A stretch of 64,000 bases of DNA. Origin: Dipteris shenzhenensis (taxonomy: Eukaryota; Polypodiophyta; Polypodiopsida; Gleicheniales). This document shows, piece by piece, positions 11,080 to 21,879 of the stretch; positions within the stretch are counted from its first letter, which is position 1, and the number at the start of each line of letters is the position of its first letter. The notes beneath the pieces were generated by a model that made no database searches, was not told the DNA's origin, and saw only the letters and a list, made by a program, of their open reading frames with translations. The stretch lies in the NCBI GenBank assembly GCA_047967505.1, contig CM106541.1. One strand, given 5' to 3'. The translations under genes and the position numbers were made by a program.

Positions 11080-14000
11080 ATGCCGCCACTAAAGAGGATG
11101 CGCAGAAAGAGCCCACCGCCTCAACCACAGGACCCCCTCCAGAGTTCGCAGCCATCTACATCCTCTCAACCACGGAGACCATAGGCGTTCGTGGTCCAAA
11201 GCGATAGCTCCAAAGAAGATTCAGTGCATGACCAAGCAAAACAAATGCCACCCCAGTCACAGCCGGCCTACACAACCGTTAACAAGGCCCAATCATTGGA
11301 ACTTGTCTGGCCACCCACATCGACTTATGCTCTTTCCCAGGAAGCAACATCTTACTTAGAGCAACGGGGTCTAGGCAATTTGCATGAGAGCCTCAAATCC
11401 TTGGAGGACAGTCCTATCATGACAGCCTACATCAAGGACTTTCTCCATTCTTACTACTCCAGCAATGCAAAGGATGGCAAGTACGGTACAATCACTGTAC
11501 AGCAGAGCCCACTGAACATTATCCTCGACAGTACGGTCATTCAAAGGGCTTTCTCACTGCCAAAACAAGGTGGCGAATACCCTAAACGGTCTACTGATGC
11601 AAAGTTTATCGAAGTACAGTCTCTCCTCACCAAGGGTACCCTGATCCATAGAGATGGCATATTGCTTCGCACAATCCTTGACCCTCGCCTCAAGGAAGCA
11701 GCACAATTTCTATCCACAATCCTGGGAATAAAGAACGGCAAGGAACGCTCCCTTCCACTCCGCACATTTGTTTTGCTGAGTAGGAAGCTAAAACAAGACT
11801 GGGTCCAGCACTTCGTCATTTTCTTTACCAAAAAACTCGATGGTTCTTCAGGCCAGAAATGTAAAATTCCGCACTTATTGGCTATAATCATCAAAAAAGA
11901 ACTACAAGAAAGAGAAATGACTCTGCCCCAGTCTCCAAAGCCAATTGAGGAGTTGGACATACCCTTCTCACCAGTATGGGAGCCGTCATCAACTGCTCCA
12001 GCTATCACATTGATAAGTACAGATGCCTTAACAGAAGTACCTATTCTGGAGAGCAGGATTGCGGAATCGCCCCAGGAAATGCTACAGCTCGGTGCACAAC
12101 TGCAACCAATAAGTCTCCACCAACAGCACCAACCCGAGCTCGAGACAAGGTTGGCACCCGAACCTGAGGAAAGATCAGCACCAGACCTTGAGACCACATC
12201 AGCACTTGAACTGCCCATCGACGCCATGCCAGTCGATGAGCCTCAAGGAGAGCTAGTGCCAGATCAGCAGTATGACTATTGTACACAAGGGACTGAAATG
12301 CCATTGGATCAACCTCCCCCAAGTACTACAGAATCATCAGGATGGCTACATGGGCACCACTTGTATCAGCAATATCGCCAGACCTCATCACCGTCTGTCA
12401 TTCTCCAACATCAAGCTAGCCAAATGATCCAAATGTCAGAACTCTTCACTAGCTTGGCCAAGGAAGCATATGCAAGAGAATTGGAAAGGCAGACGGCATC
12501 AGAAATCGAAGACCAATTCCAGGCAATCACCATAGAGGTCAAGGCACTTCGGGCACAGATCGATGAGGAGGTAGAAGAAGTGCGCATGAACCAGGCTCTC
12601 CAAGCTCAAGAGAAGGCCGTAAGGGATGTGACCTCCAACCTCCACCAAAGTCAAACACAGCTGACTGCGGTAGTAGAAGCAATGGCAATCCTACAGACTT
12701 CCTATCACTCCCTGACATCTACACATGCGCAACAAACAGAGGTAGTGGCACAAGCTCGACTCACTCTCATTCACAAAGAAGAAGAGCTCCAGGATTGCAA
12801 AGACAAGCTTGAAGACATGAAACAATCTTTGGCAGTACGTGCCTTTAGCATTGATGAGCTTACAAGGGAATGCCGACTCTTAAAAGACCAACTTGCTACT
12901 GTTCAAGAGGCCAGCACTTCACAAGCCCAGGTCTTGGACCAATGGTCCAATACCACTGAAGACATTCCTCAACAGGCAAAGGTCACCTTGCAAATGAAAA
13001 AGCTTAAGGAGGCATACTAACCATCTACCATCAGTACAAAGAAAAAATGAATGAGATGCACTCCCAAAAAATAGCCATCTCCAAGCTTGAACTCCAATTG
13101 CTAGTGCACAACAATGAGGCATTGGAAGATAACACCAAGGACGCCCACTACAATGCACAACCGTGGTGTACGAAGAGCTTGTGGCTGCTCTACAAGTGGA
13201 AGATCACCTCAATGCACGCGTGCTTATCCAATGGAAGCAACTCCAACTCTGGATCATATCTGCTCATCCAACAATCAACTGGAAACGATCAATCGGGATT
13301 AAAACCCTGCGCATAATTTGCCAAGACTTGTCTGAAGATGAGAAGAATATCTTCTGCCTGTCTACACATGCCGGGTTTATAACACTCAGGACGGATGCTT
13401 TCATTGCATATGTCTGTCTCATGGGTAGTCCTCCCCTCAGGGTTATTGCCGGTTTGTTGCCATTGCTACAAAGGCCATCCCTATTATTTGCACGGCACGA
13501 CATAACCGACATCCAACCCATGCAGCTGATCATCCCATCGCACTAGCAAAAAGAAGTGTCGGAAGATGACAAGGCCTATCTCACATCCAATTTCCCATAT
13601 CTAACCACTCTTTCTGCCAACATCATAACCTCACTTCCCCTTGCTGCTACCACCCTCTTAACCTTCCCCGAGCTCCATCCTAACATCTATTCCCTCCATC
13701 GTCTCTTTGCTCATGCCTCTCACCATTTCCAACTTACCCAACAGTCACAAACTTACGAGCCCCTCACACCTAGCTTTTTCCCCTCCCTTGCTAATCCTAC
13801 CCTTGAGGATTACCAAGCTGCTCAAACCATTTGCCCATTTCTTCCCCCCGTCCCCTCTGCTCCCCCTTCCACCACTATCACTCAGCATATTTCTCCCCCA
13901 TGTCCCCTGATTCTCTCCCGGCCCCGTCATCACCTCCGACACTTCTGGTGCTTCCGTCAGCAGAAAATGATGCAGTATTTGATTTTGAATATCAGGATCT

Positions 14001-14799
14001 GGATAATCCAATTCGTACACCCATGCCAAGTTCCAATGATGGGTATGATTTTGATGAGATACAACTTCCCAGTAACCCCATCAAGGAATTTTGGAGCAAA
14101 TATCCTGATATGAAAACTCGCGGTGGATGGACCCTGGGTAACTTTCCTACCAACCTTCGTCAGCATCAAATAAGTGAAGGTTGGATTAGCAAATTGGATC
14201 CACAACCTGATTGGCGCCGTCCCAAGCTCTTTGATGTAATCTTCTTAAAGAAGTACTTACGGGCACCTCCATGTCTTAGAACCCATCCCAAGTTCTATGC
14301 AGTTCCACGGCGTAAAAAATGGGAAGCCAACATACACACTTTGGCTGAAGATCGAGTCATTAATTGGCCAATGATCGAACCCTACTCTGGTGTAGAATGG
14401 AATATCCAAGGCACCATGATCCGAGCACTTCAGCAGCATGAACAAACAATGCGCGGCAACATTGGTCGCTTCCTTCGCCAAAGTGCCATATTCTGTAAAA
14501 CATTAGAATTAATTCTGGAGGTCCCATGTTACCTTGATTCCCATTTGCCTCCACTCAGCTTTAATCCCAATGAACGGATTGATGCTCAGATTACAAGCCG
14601 ACTCTATCAAAGAGTGATCTTCTTGGAGGCACGCCACATATCTTTGTTCGAGCAAATGGTAGATACAGGCTACCTGGAAACTACGCAAAAATTGTATGGT
14701 GCTAAGGCTCTACAGCAGGATCGACGGGCACGACACAAGTTCCACATCCATTGGACTAAAAACATGGTAACCCAGGTACGTGATCGCAATAAGCCATAA
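11080..14799 (+). pseudogene. gypsy accessory ORF downstream of pol, frameshifted; unknown function
   Basis: ATG 11080 opens a frame with a basic N-terminus (MPPLKRMRRKSPP, NLS-like), a TAG at 11182, then 609 codons open to 13020. The coding trend continues in other frames over 13020-13555 (HSQKIAISKLELQLL, then LSEDEKNIFCLSTHAGFITL) and 13831-14799 (EFWSKYPDMKTRGGW...), so it was once one protein of roughly 1200 residues with a few indels. Residues about 110-260 are globular (SLPLRTFVLLSRKLKQDW). The region near 12480-12940 is a long predicted coiled coil rich in E, Q, L and A. Its position between integrase and 3' LTR is where Athila/Tat-type elements carry env-like or antisense ORFs; no signal peptide or clear membrane span is seen, so an envelope is not supported. 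Confidence 0.75.
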
Positions 14800-14805
14800 C
14801 CCGAG

Positions 14806-14833
14806 GACGGGTAATAAAATGGATCCGGGAGTA
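14806..14833 (+). other. probable polypurine tract region before 3' LTR
   Basis: GGGTAATAAAATGGATCCGGGAGTA directly precedes the LTR start in outline. It is only partly purine and so is a weak polypurine tract. The position relative to TGTTGACTC supports the role. Confidence 0.4.
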
Positions 14834-16094
14834 TGTTGACTCTGTGCCAACATGAACTTATGAAGAAAGAGAAGGTGTTACAACTTTGTGATACAACTTT
14901 GTGATACAACTTTGTGTTACAACTTTGTGTTACAACTTCTAGACACAATTTTGTGTTACGACTTTGTGATACAACTTTGTGTTACAACTTTGTGTTACAA
15001 CTTCTAGACACAACTTTGTGTTACGACTTTGTGTAACAACTTTGTGTTACGAGTTTGTCTACATGAAGAGAGAGAATGTGTTACGACTTTGTGACACAAC
15101 TTTGTGTTACAACTTTATGTAACAACTTTGTGTAACAACTTTGTGTTACAACTTCTACATGTAGAGAGAGAATGTGTTACAACTTTGTGATACAACTTTG
15201 TGTTACAACTTTGTGATACGACTTTGTGTTACATGCAGAGAGAGAAGCTCTCCAACTTGTATAAATACCCCATAATGGAATGAAGCCCACACTCTTTGGG
15301 GCATTGTGTTGAGTCTACTTTGGTATTTCAAGCATTTGTCTCAAGTGTCCATGCTTCCTTGCACTGCACGTCCAAAAGCATGTCCTAACCTTGCAACCCT
15401 TCTCCCCTCTCCTCCAACCCTGCAACCCACCCTCTCCTTCTCCTCCTCCTCCCTCCTCCTCCTCCTCCTCCTCCTCCCCCCTCCTCCTCCTCCTCTCTCC
15501 TCCCCCTCCCTCCTCCTCTTCCCTCCTCCTCCTCCCTCCTCTCTCTTCTTTCCTCCTCCTCCCTCCTCTCTCTTCTTTCACCCATGCTCTTACACCTTCT
15601 TCCTCTCGCACTCCTATGCTTTCCTAAACCCTTAAACTCCATGATCTACGAGGGAGACGAGTTCTCCACCATGTACTCTACTCTGAACCTTGGATCCTTC
15701 TTCTAACCCTGGACTCCTTCTAAACCCTGGAACCTCCTTCTGAACCCTGGAACTCTTTCTGAACCCTGGAACTCCTCCTAAACCCTGGAACTCTTTCTAA
15801 ACCCTGGAACCTCCTTCTGAACCCTTAAACTCCTCCTAAACCCTACAACCCCCAATGAAGGCGAAAGCCTTCATTACCTTAACAAAGATGGTTTACGTGC
15901 CTTTTACACATGCTTGCACTTTGTTTGCTTACCACACTTAAGCCTACGTCTCTCACCGGAACACGACTCGAGGTCCTAAGCTACACATATACTACAACCG
16001 ACAATCCCAATATATCTGTAGGTGACAAAAAGCCTCGGAACCCTGCAACATAGAAAACCCAGCTCTTCCTACGATAGCAGTAGGAAAGAGCCAA
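14834..16094 (+). repeat. gypsy 3' LTR, last 2 bases missing
   Basis: Starts TGTTGACTC like the 5' LTR and ends GAGCCAA where the 5' copy has GAGCCAACA. It then runs directly into an inverted LTR. TATA box at 15260-15267. It carries several base differences from the 5' LTR in the R/U5 half. Confidence 0.93.
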
Positions 16095-16103
16095 TCTTTC
16101 CTA
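16081..16103. other. centre of 1.2-kb LTR palindrome
   Basis: TAGGAAAGA (16081-16089), loop GCCAA (16090-16094), TCTTTCCTA (16095-16103). Outward from here the two arms are the 3' LTR and its reverse complement. The five-base loop is the only unpaired sequence at the centre. Confidence 0.9.
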
Positions 16104-17310
16104 CTGCTATCGTAGGAAGAGCTGGGTTTTCTATGTTGCAGGGTTCCGAGGCTTTTTGTCACCTACAGATATATTGGGATTGTCGGTTGTAGTATATGTG
16201 TAGCTTAGGACCTCGAGTCGTGTTCCGGTGAGAGACGTAGGCTTAAGTGTGGTAAGCAAACAAAGTGCAAGCATGTGTAAAAGGCACGTAAACCATCTTT
16301 GTTAAGGTAATGAAGGCTTTCGCCTTCATTGGGGGTTGTAGGGTCTAGGAGGAGTTTAAGGGTTCAGAAGGAGGTTCCAAGGTTTAGAAAGAGTTCCAGG
16401 GTTTAGGAGGAGTTCCAGGGTTCAGAAAGAGTTCCAGGGTTCAGAAGGAGGTTCCAGAGTTTAGAAGGAGTCCAGGGTTAGAAGAAGGATCCAAGGTTCA
16501 GAGTAGAGTACATGGTGGAGAACTTGTCTCCCTCGTAGATCATGGAGTTTAAGGGTTTAGGAAAGCATAGGAGTGGGAGAGGAAGAAGGTGTAAGAGCAT
16601 GGGTGAAAGAAGAGAGAGGAGGGAGGAGGAGGAGGGAAGAGGAGGAGGGAGGAGGAGGAGGAAAGAGGAGGAGGGAGGGGGAGGAGAGAGGAGGAGGAGG
16701 AGGGGGGAGGAGGAGGAGGAGGAGGAGGAGGGAGGAGGAGGAGAAGGAGAGGGTGGGTTGCAGGGTTGGAGGAGAGGGGAGAAGGGTTGCAAGGTTAGGA
16801 CATGCTTTTGGACGTGCAGTGTAAGGAAGCATGGACACTTGAGACAAATGCTTGGAATACCAAAGTAGACTCAACACAATGCCCCAAAGAGTGTGGGCTT
16901 CATTCCATTATGGGGTATTTATACAAGTTGGAGAGCTTCTCTCTCTGAATGTAACACAAAGTCGTATCACAAAGTTGTAACACAAAGTTGTATCACAAAG
17001 TTGTAACACAAAGTTGTAACACATTCTCTCTCTACATGTAGAAGTTGTAACACAAAGTTGTGTCACAAAGTCGTAACACATTCTCTCTCTTCATGTAGAC
17101 AAACTCGTAACACAAAGTTGTTACACAAAGTCATAACACAAAGTTGTGTCTAGAAGTTGTAACACAAAGTTGTATCACAAAGTCGTAACATAAAGTTGTG
17201 TCTAGAAGTTCTAACACAAAGTTGTAACACAAAGTTGTATCACAAAGTTGTATCACAAAGTTGTAACACCTTCTCTTTCTTCATAAGTTCATGTTGGCAC
17301 AGAGTCAACA
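16095..17310 (-). repeat. inverted third LTR of the gypsy element
   Basis: It is the reverse complement of the LTR and ends GAGTCAACA, the U3 terminus, immediately before the AGGAG target duplication. It lacks the first 7 bases of the reversed LTR (TGTTGGC) at the palindrome centre. In the part near the centre it shares the base variants of the 3' LTR rather than the 5' LTR; further out it is mixed and has lost some U3 repeat units. Confidence 0.93.
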
Positions 17311-17315
17311 AGGAG
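17311..17315 (+). repeat. 5-bp target site duplication (right), AGGAG
   Basis: It matches 103-107. The copia gag frame resumes here with AGGAGGCATGGGATACT. Confidence 0.9.
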
Positions 17316-18039
17316 GCATGGGATACTTTGGCAAAAATGTACAGCACAAATACGCAAGCCAGGAAAATGCAGCTCAAACAGGATTTGCACAATGTGCAGA
17401 GAGAAAATTTGAGCATAAATGACTACCACATGAAAGTGAAGAAAATCGCAGATGCACTTGCTTCCATTGGGTCACCAGTGGAAGATGATGATCTAGTTTC
17501 TGTGACCTTGAATGGTCTAGGAAAGGATTATGCACAGTTCTGGACATCCATTGCCGTCCGTGAAAAATTTCCTGATTTTGAAGAGTTGTTTGCTCTTCTA
17601 CTTTCTGAAGAGCAGAGAAATGGGGGTGCATCTTCTTCAGGAGGAATACTCAAATGCTGGAAGAGGTAGAGGCAGAGGTAGAGGAGGCTGATCTGCAGGC
17701 CGTGGTAGAAATCAGAATATGCAACAAACTCAAGAAAACCAGTCCTATGCAGGAGGGTGTGGTAACTCTAGAGGCAGAGGGAGCCAAAGAGGCCGTGGTG
17801 GATGGCAGAGAGGCCAAAATGCAAACAGCAATGTTGAATGCTACTATTGTGGTAAAATGGGTCATATGGCTAAGGACTGCTACAAAAAGCAGAATGACAT
17901 TATGAATGGAAAATTGCAGCAAGGCAATTATGCATGTTCCAGTAGACAGGGTGATGACAGAAATGAGCATCTATTTATGGTGCAGCATATGACCAACTCT
18001 GCGTCAAACCACATGACAGGTCATGCAGAATGGATGTAG
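17316..18039 (+). pseudogene. gag: copia (+) gag end and protease remnant
   Basis: gag residues continue (NTQARKMQLKQDLHNVQRE, LNGLGKDYAQFWTSI) to a frameshift near 17650, where about 20 bases present in the minus copy are missing. After that come an RG-rich segment and the knuckle CYYCGKMGHMAKDC near 17840. Compared with the minus copy, 16 codons including the catalytic DSG of the protease are missing between HMTNS and ASNHMTG near 18000. The frame stops at TAG 18037. This copy therefore cannot make an active protease. Confidence 0.9.
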
Positions 18040-19504
18040 GATGCAAGGAAAATGGAAAAGCCAGGATTTGTGGAGACTGGTGATGATACTGCACATCTTA
18101 TTGTGCAGATTGGTAAAATTCCTTTGTCTATGTAGGATGGGAAAAAGAAATACCTGTCCGATGTATTTCATGTCCCGAACATCACCAAGAACCTGGTTTC
18201 TATTGGTCAAATGGTTGAGCAGGGCTTGCAGGTCAGATTTAATCCTCATGGATGCTTTGTTGAGGATATGAAAAATAACGGTCGCTTGATAGCAAAAGGA
18301 AAGAAGGGCAGGATGTTTACATTGGATGCGGACATGCCTGAATTGAGTGCAGCAATGTTTGCACATGGGACCGGTGTAGTTGTAGATATTGATATCTGGC
18401 ACAAACGCATTGGTCATGTTAATATACAGCGACTTAAATCAATGCAAGCCCAAAATATTGTTGGAGGATTGCCTAAATTCAAGGTTGCAGAAATGCACAA
18501 GGTTTGTGAAGCCTGTCAATTTGGGAATCAGGTAAGGAAACCTTTTCCTAGGCATGTTCAAGAGAGTAAAAAGCCATTGGAATTAATCCACTCTGATGTG
18601 TGGACTTCTAAAGCTGCATCTATTGGAGGCTGTCACTATTTTGTCACATTTATTGATGACTTCACCAGAAAACTTTGGGTGTATTTTATGAAAAAGAAAA
18701 GTGAAGTGTTTGGGCACTTCAAAGCTTTTAAAGCTATGGTTGAAAAAGAAACAGGCCTGCAAATAAAATGCCTAAGGTCAGATGGAGGGGGAGAGTACCT
18801 CTCAAATGAGTTTGCAAGGTTCTTGCAGGAGCATGGCATAAAGCAGCAATATTCATGCAGTCATACCCCACAGCAAAATGGAATTGCAGAAAGGAAAAAT
18901 AGGCATATTGGAGAGGTATCTCGGGCTATGCTAAATGAAAAAGATCTACCAGATTATTATTGGGCTGAAGCAGTTGCTACAACAGTTTATATAATGAACA
19001 GGACTCCCACTGCAGCAATACATGGCATGACGCCAGAGGAGATGTATACTAGTAGGAAACCAGATATTTCTCATTTGAAAATTTTTGGTTGCATTGCCTA
19101 TGTCCATGTGCCAGATGAGTTGAGGTCCAAGTTGGATCCAAAAGCTGAGAAGTGCGTCTTTATTGGTTATTCTCTGCAGCAGAAAGGGTATAGATGCTAT
19201 AACCCTTCTACTCGTAAGTTTACAGTGAGCAGAGATGCTGTTTTTGATGAGATGAGCAGCTGGTATAAACCAATAAATGTGATGATTGATGTAGATGCAC
19301 AAAATGGTAATGCTGCACAGAATTCACAGTAGCAATCACAAAATATCAGTGGACCTGTAGTGTCGTCTAGCAGTGGTTCACATACTTCGCCATGGACAGG
19401 CAGATTGAGATCAGGAGAATCTCCTCAAAGCAATGCAGAGAGTGGTATGCAGGTATCACAAAAAGGAAAAGAGAAGGTAGATCAGCCCATGTTTGATGTG
19501 AATG
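18040..19504 (+). pseudogene. copia (+) integrase
   Basis: Integrase region with the zinc finger H-x3-H...C-x2-C (WHKRIGH...CEACQFG near 18400-18530) and catalytic D, D, E in HSDVW, LRSDGGGEY and GIAERKN. It is followed by the conserved GY..KGYRCYNP segment. The open stretch is 18211-19332, with an upstream TAG near 18135 and TAG at 19330. The frame is the same as RT, and the linker is interrupted at 19505 by a small transposon. Confidence 0.92.
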
Positions 19505-19751
19505 CTCGGGGGAGTCACTCATCATGTGTAACCCTATCACGTGAGTTCAACAGAAGGATATTTTTTATTTCTAAAATTTACAGAAATAAATATACATAAG
19601 GGACTATTTAAAAAAGTTTTGGAAAAAATTTACAGATTTGTATAGAAAAGGGGTACATTTTATTAATGAAAAAATTTACAGATAAGGGATTTTAAATATA
19701 GGCCTTGAATGCACGTGATATAGAGGGTTTATACATAGTGACCCCCCTGAG
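19505..19751. mobile_element. 247-bp TIR element, copy A
   Basis: Ends CTCGGGGGAGTCACT and AGTGACCCCCCTGAG are inverted repeats. It is flanked by TGTGAATG at 19497-19504 and 19752-19759. It is very similar to 42451-42697 and 56026-56272, all exactly 247 bp. It has no coding capacity, so it is a non-autonomous DNA transposon (MITE). The insertion plus duplication adds 255 bp, so the copia frame is kept in phase, but stops occur inside the element. Confidence 0.92.
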
Positions 19752-21597
19752 TGTGAATGTAGGTCACTCTTGTGTGGATGGTGAATCCAGTGGCTCAGAA
19801 CAGAGCATTGATGATGAGTTGGGTATTCCTTCTGTTGTTACACTTGGAGTAAGGAAGACCAGGGATGTTTTGAGAGCACCTGGAAGTGAGCCTATTTTGC
19901 GCAGGTCTACCAGGGTTAGGTATCCTATGGATAGGCTGAAATATGATGGATTTACAGCCATTCACTATGCCTATATGGTCAAAGTGATACAGGAACTAGA
20001 ACCCACTTCTTTTGAGCAAGCCATGGGAAATGAAAAATGGGAGAAAGCCATGGATGAAGAAATGGATGCCTTGGATGCAAATGCTACATGGGAATTGGTG
20101 CCTTTGCCTAAAGACAAGAATGCAATTGGTTGTAAGTGGGTTTATAAGATCAAGCACAACGCAGATGGTTCTGTGAATAGATACAAGGCAAGATTAGTTG
20201 TCAAGGGGTATGCACAGACATATGGCATTGATTATGAAGAAACCTTCAGTCTGGTTGCAAGGATGGCAATTGTAAGAGCAGCCATTGCTATGGTTGCATC
20301 AAAGGGATGGTCTTTACATCAGATGGATGTAAAGAATGCCTTCTTGCATGGTGATTTGCAAGAAGAGGTCTTTATGGAGCAGCCAGCAGGTTATGTTCAT
20401 GCTATTCATCCTGAGTTTGTTTGCAGGTTGAAGAAAGCCTTGTATGGCTTGAAGCAAGCACCTAGAGCATGGTCTGACAAGATAGGATAGTATCTTGTCA
20501 ATATTGGCTTTCAGATTTCCAAGGCAGATTTCTCACTCTATGTGAGAAAAACAGAGAAAGGGATTATGCTGCTTGTCATTTATGTTGATGATTTGATCAT
20601 CACAGGCGATAGTGATGAAGATATCCTTCATGTGAAAATGCTATTGAGGCAGAAGTTTGAGATGAAGGATTTGGGAGAGCTGCACTATTTCTTGGGCATT
20701 GAGGTGATTAGATCACCAAGTGGGATACAGCTCTTACAGAGGCAGTATGGATTGGACATGCTATCCAAATATGGGATGACAGGCTGTAAGCCTATTTCAG
20801 TTCCTTTGGAGCAGAATGTGAAGCTGAGCACAGATGCAGGTGAGCTTTTGGAAGACCCTACTACGTACAGACGCATAGTAGGAAGTTTGATTTATATGAC
20901 TATTACCAGGCCAGATCTAAGCTATGCTGTTGGATTGGTAAGTCAGTTTATGCAGGCTCCAAGGAAACCGCATTCGGATGCGGCTAGACACATACTCAGG
21001 TATGTGAAGTCCACATTGCAGTATGGACTATTTTATGAGGCTAGGGTTCAGATACAGTTGCATGGATACACTGATGCTGATTGGGCTGGTAGTATTTCTG
21101 ATAGACGATCTATCAGTGGATATGTGTTCTCTTTTGGGAGTGCTGTAGTCACTTGGAGTAGCAAGAAACAGCTTACAGTTGCCTTGTCGAGCACAGAGGC
21201 TGAGTACAGGGGTGCAGCAATGGCTGCATGTGAGGTAGCTTGGTTGCATAAGCTACTCTATGATATGCATCAGTCTACATATGGGCCAGTTGTCATTTAT
21301 TGTGACAACATGAGCAGCATACACTTGGCAAATAACCCAGTCTATCATGCTAGAACAAAGCACATTGAGGTACATTATCACTATGTGCGGGAGAAGGTTT
21401 TACTAGGTCTTATTGATCTAGTTTATGTCAGCACAGAGGATCAGGTAGCTGACATATTCACGAAAGCATTGGGCGCAGAGAAGCTGCGCAAGTTCAGAGA
21501 CCTGCTTGGTGTGCAGGAATTGGGAGTGTTGAGATATCGAGCTCCACTCGCGATATGCCAGGGTGACCGTTGTGTATTTATGTCACCGACTTGTTAG
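19752..21597 (+). pseudogene. copia (+) reverse transcriptase and RNase H
   Basis: RT begins with KWEKAMDEEMDALDANATWELV, then CKWVYKIKHNADGS, the LHQMDVKNAFLHGDL segment and the YVDD box near 20580. RNase H has the YTDADWAG, LSSTEAEYRG and CDNMSSIHLANN blocks and ends at KHIEVHYHYVREK...DIFTKAL. One TAG at 20488 interrupts an otherwise open frame. The frame runs 24 codons into the 3' LTR before its stop at 21595. Confidence 0.92.
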
Positions 21598-21879
21598 CTG
21601 GAGATGCGGTTGGTACACCGCCCACAAATAATAGCTGGATGACAGCTATCCTTATCGACTCTAGTTTGTGGCTCAGTTAGTATGCCACCTTAGTTAGTTG
21701 AGTTTGGTTTGAGACCCACATATAGGGTTCTTCTATTTTCTTTGTACTTGAGTTCTTTTGGCTTTCACAACTAAGAAGAGGAAAACTGTTTTCAGCCTCC
21801 ACCTTTGTGTGTATTCCCCCATTGTGTGTGTGAGAAAGCTGCAAGTAAGACTCCTTCCCTCTCTCCCACTATCTTCACA
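21527..21879 (+). repeat. copia (+) 3' LTR
   Basis: 353 bp starting TGTTGAGATATCG after a short GGGAG purine run and ending CTATCTTCACA. It matches in reverse complement the LTR at 23427-24082 once the 304-bp MITE plus duplication is removed from the latter (352 bp). Confidence 0.92.

Larger units (their letters stand above)
108..17310 (+). mobile_element. Ty3/gypsy LTR retrotransposon with an extra inverted terminal LTR
   Basis: Order: 5' LTR, tRNA-Asp-type primer site, long leader, gag, protease, RT/RNase H, integrase, long extra ORF, 3' LTR, then an inverted LTR. The RT-before-integrase order and the FLDD box give Ty3/gypsy. The tRNA-Asp primer site and the large size recall the Athila/Tat branch of plant gypsy elements, which is an inference. 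The coding frames carry several stops, so this copy is not autonomous. The whole unit is bounded by AGGAG duplications, which supports a single integration event for 108-17310. Confidence 0.9.
17311..21879 (+). mobile_element. Ty1/copia element (+), right arm with 3' LTR
   Basis: Continues the element begun at 1-107: gag remainder, protease remnant, integrase, RT, RNase H, then LTR. The copia order (integrase before RT) and YVDD box are clear. It lies directly against the interior of a second, inverted copy of the same family at 21880, which fits insertion of this element into that copy. The pol frame is one frame throughout, broken by TAG stops and a 247-bp insertion. Confidence 0.92.

Noticed and set aside
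11080-14799. envelope gene of the gypsy element
   Set aside because: No signal peptide, fusion peptide-like stretch or membrane span; instead an NLS-like start and a coiled coil.
19505-19751. solo LTR or gene fragment inside copia pol
   Set aside because: The 15-bp inverted ends and 8-bp duplication shared by three copies show a DNA transposon, not an LTR (which would give 5-bp duplications and TG...CA ends).
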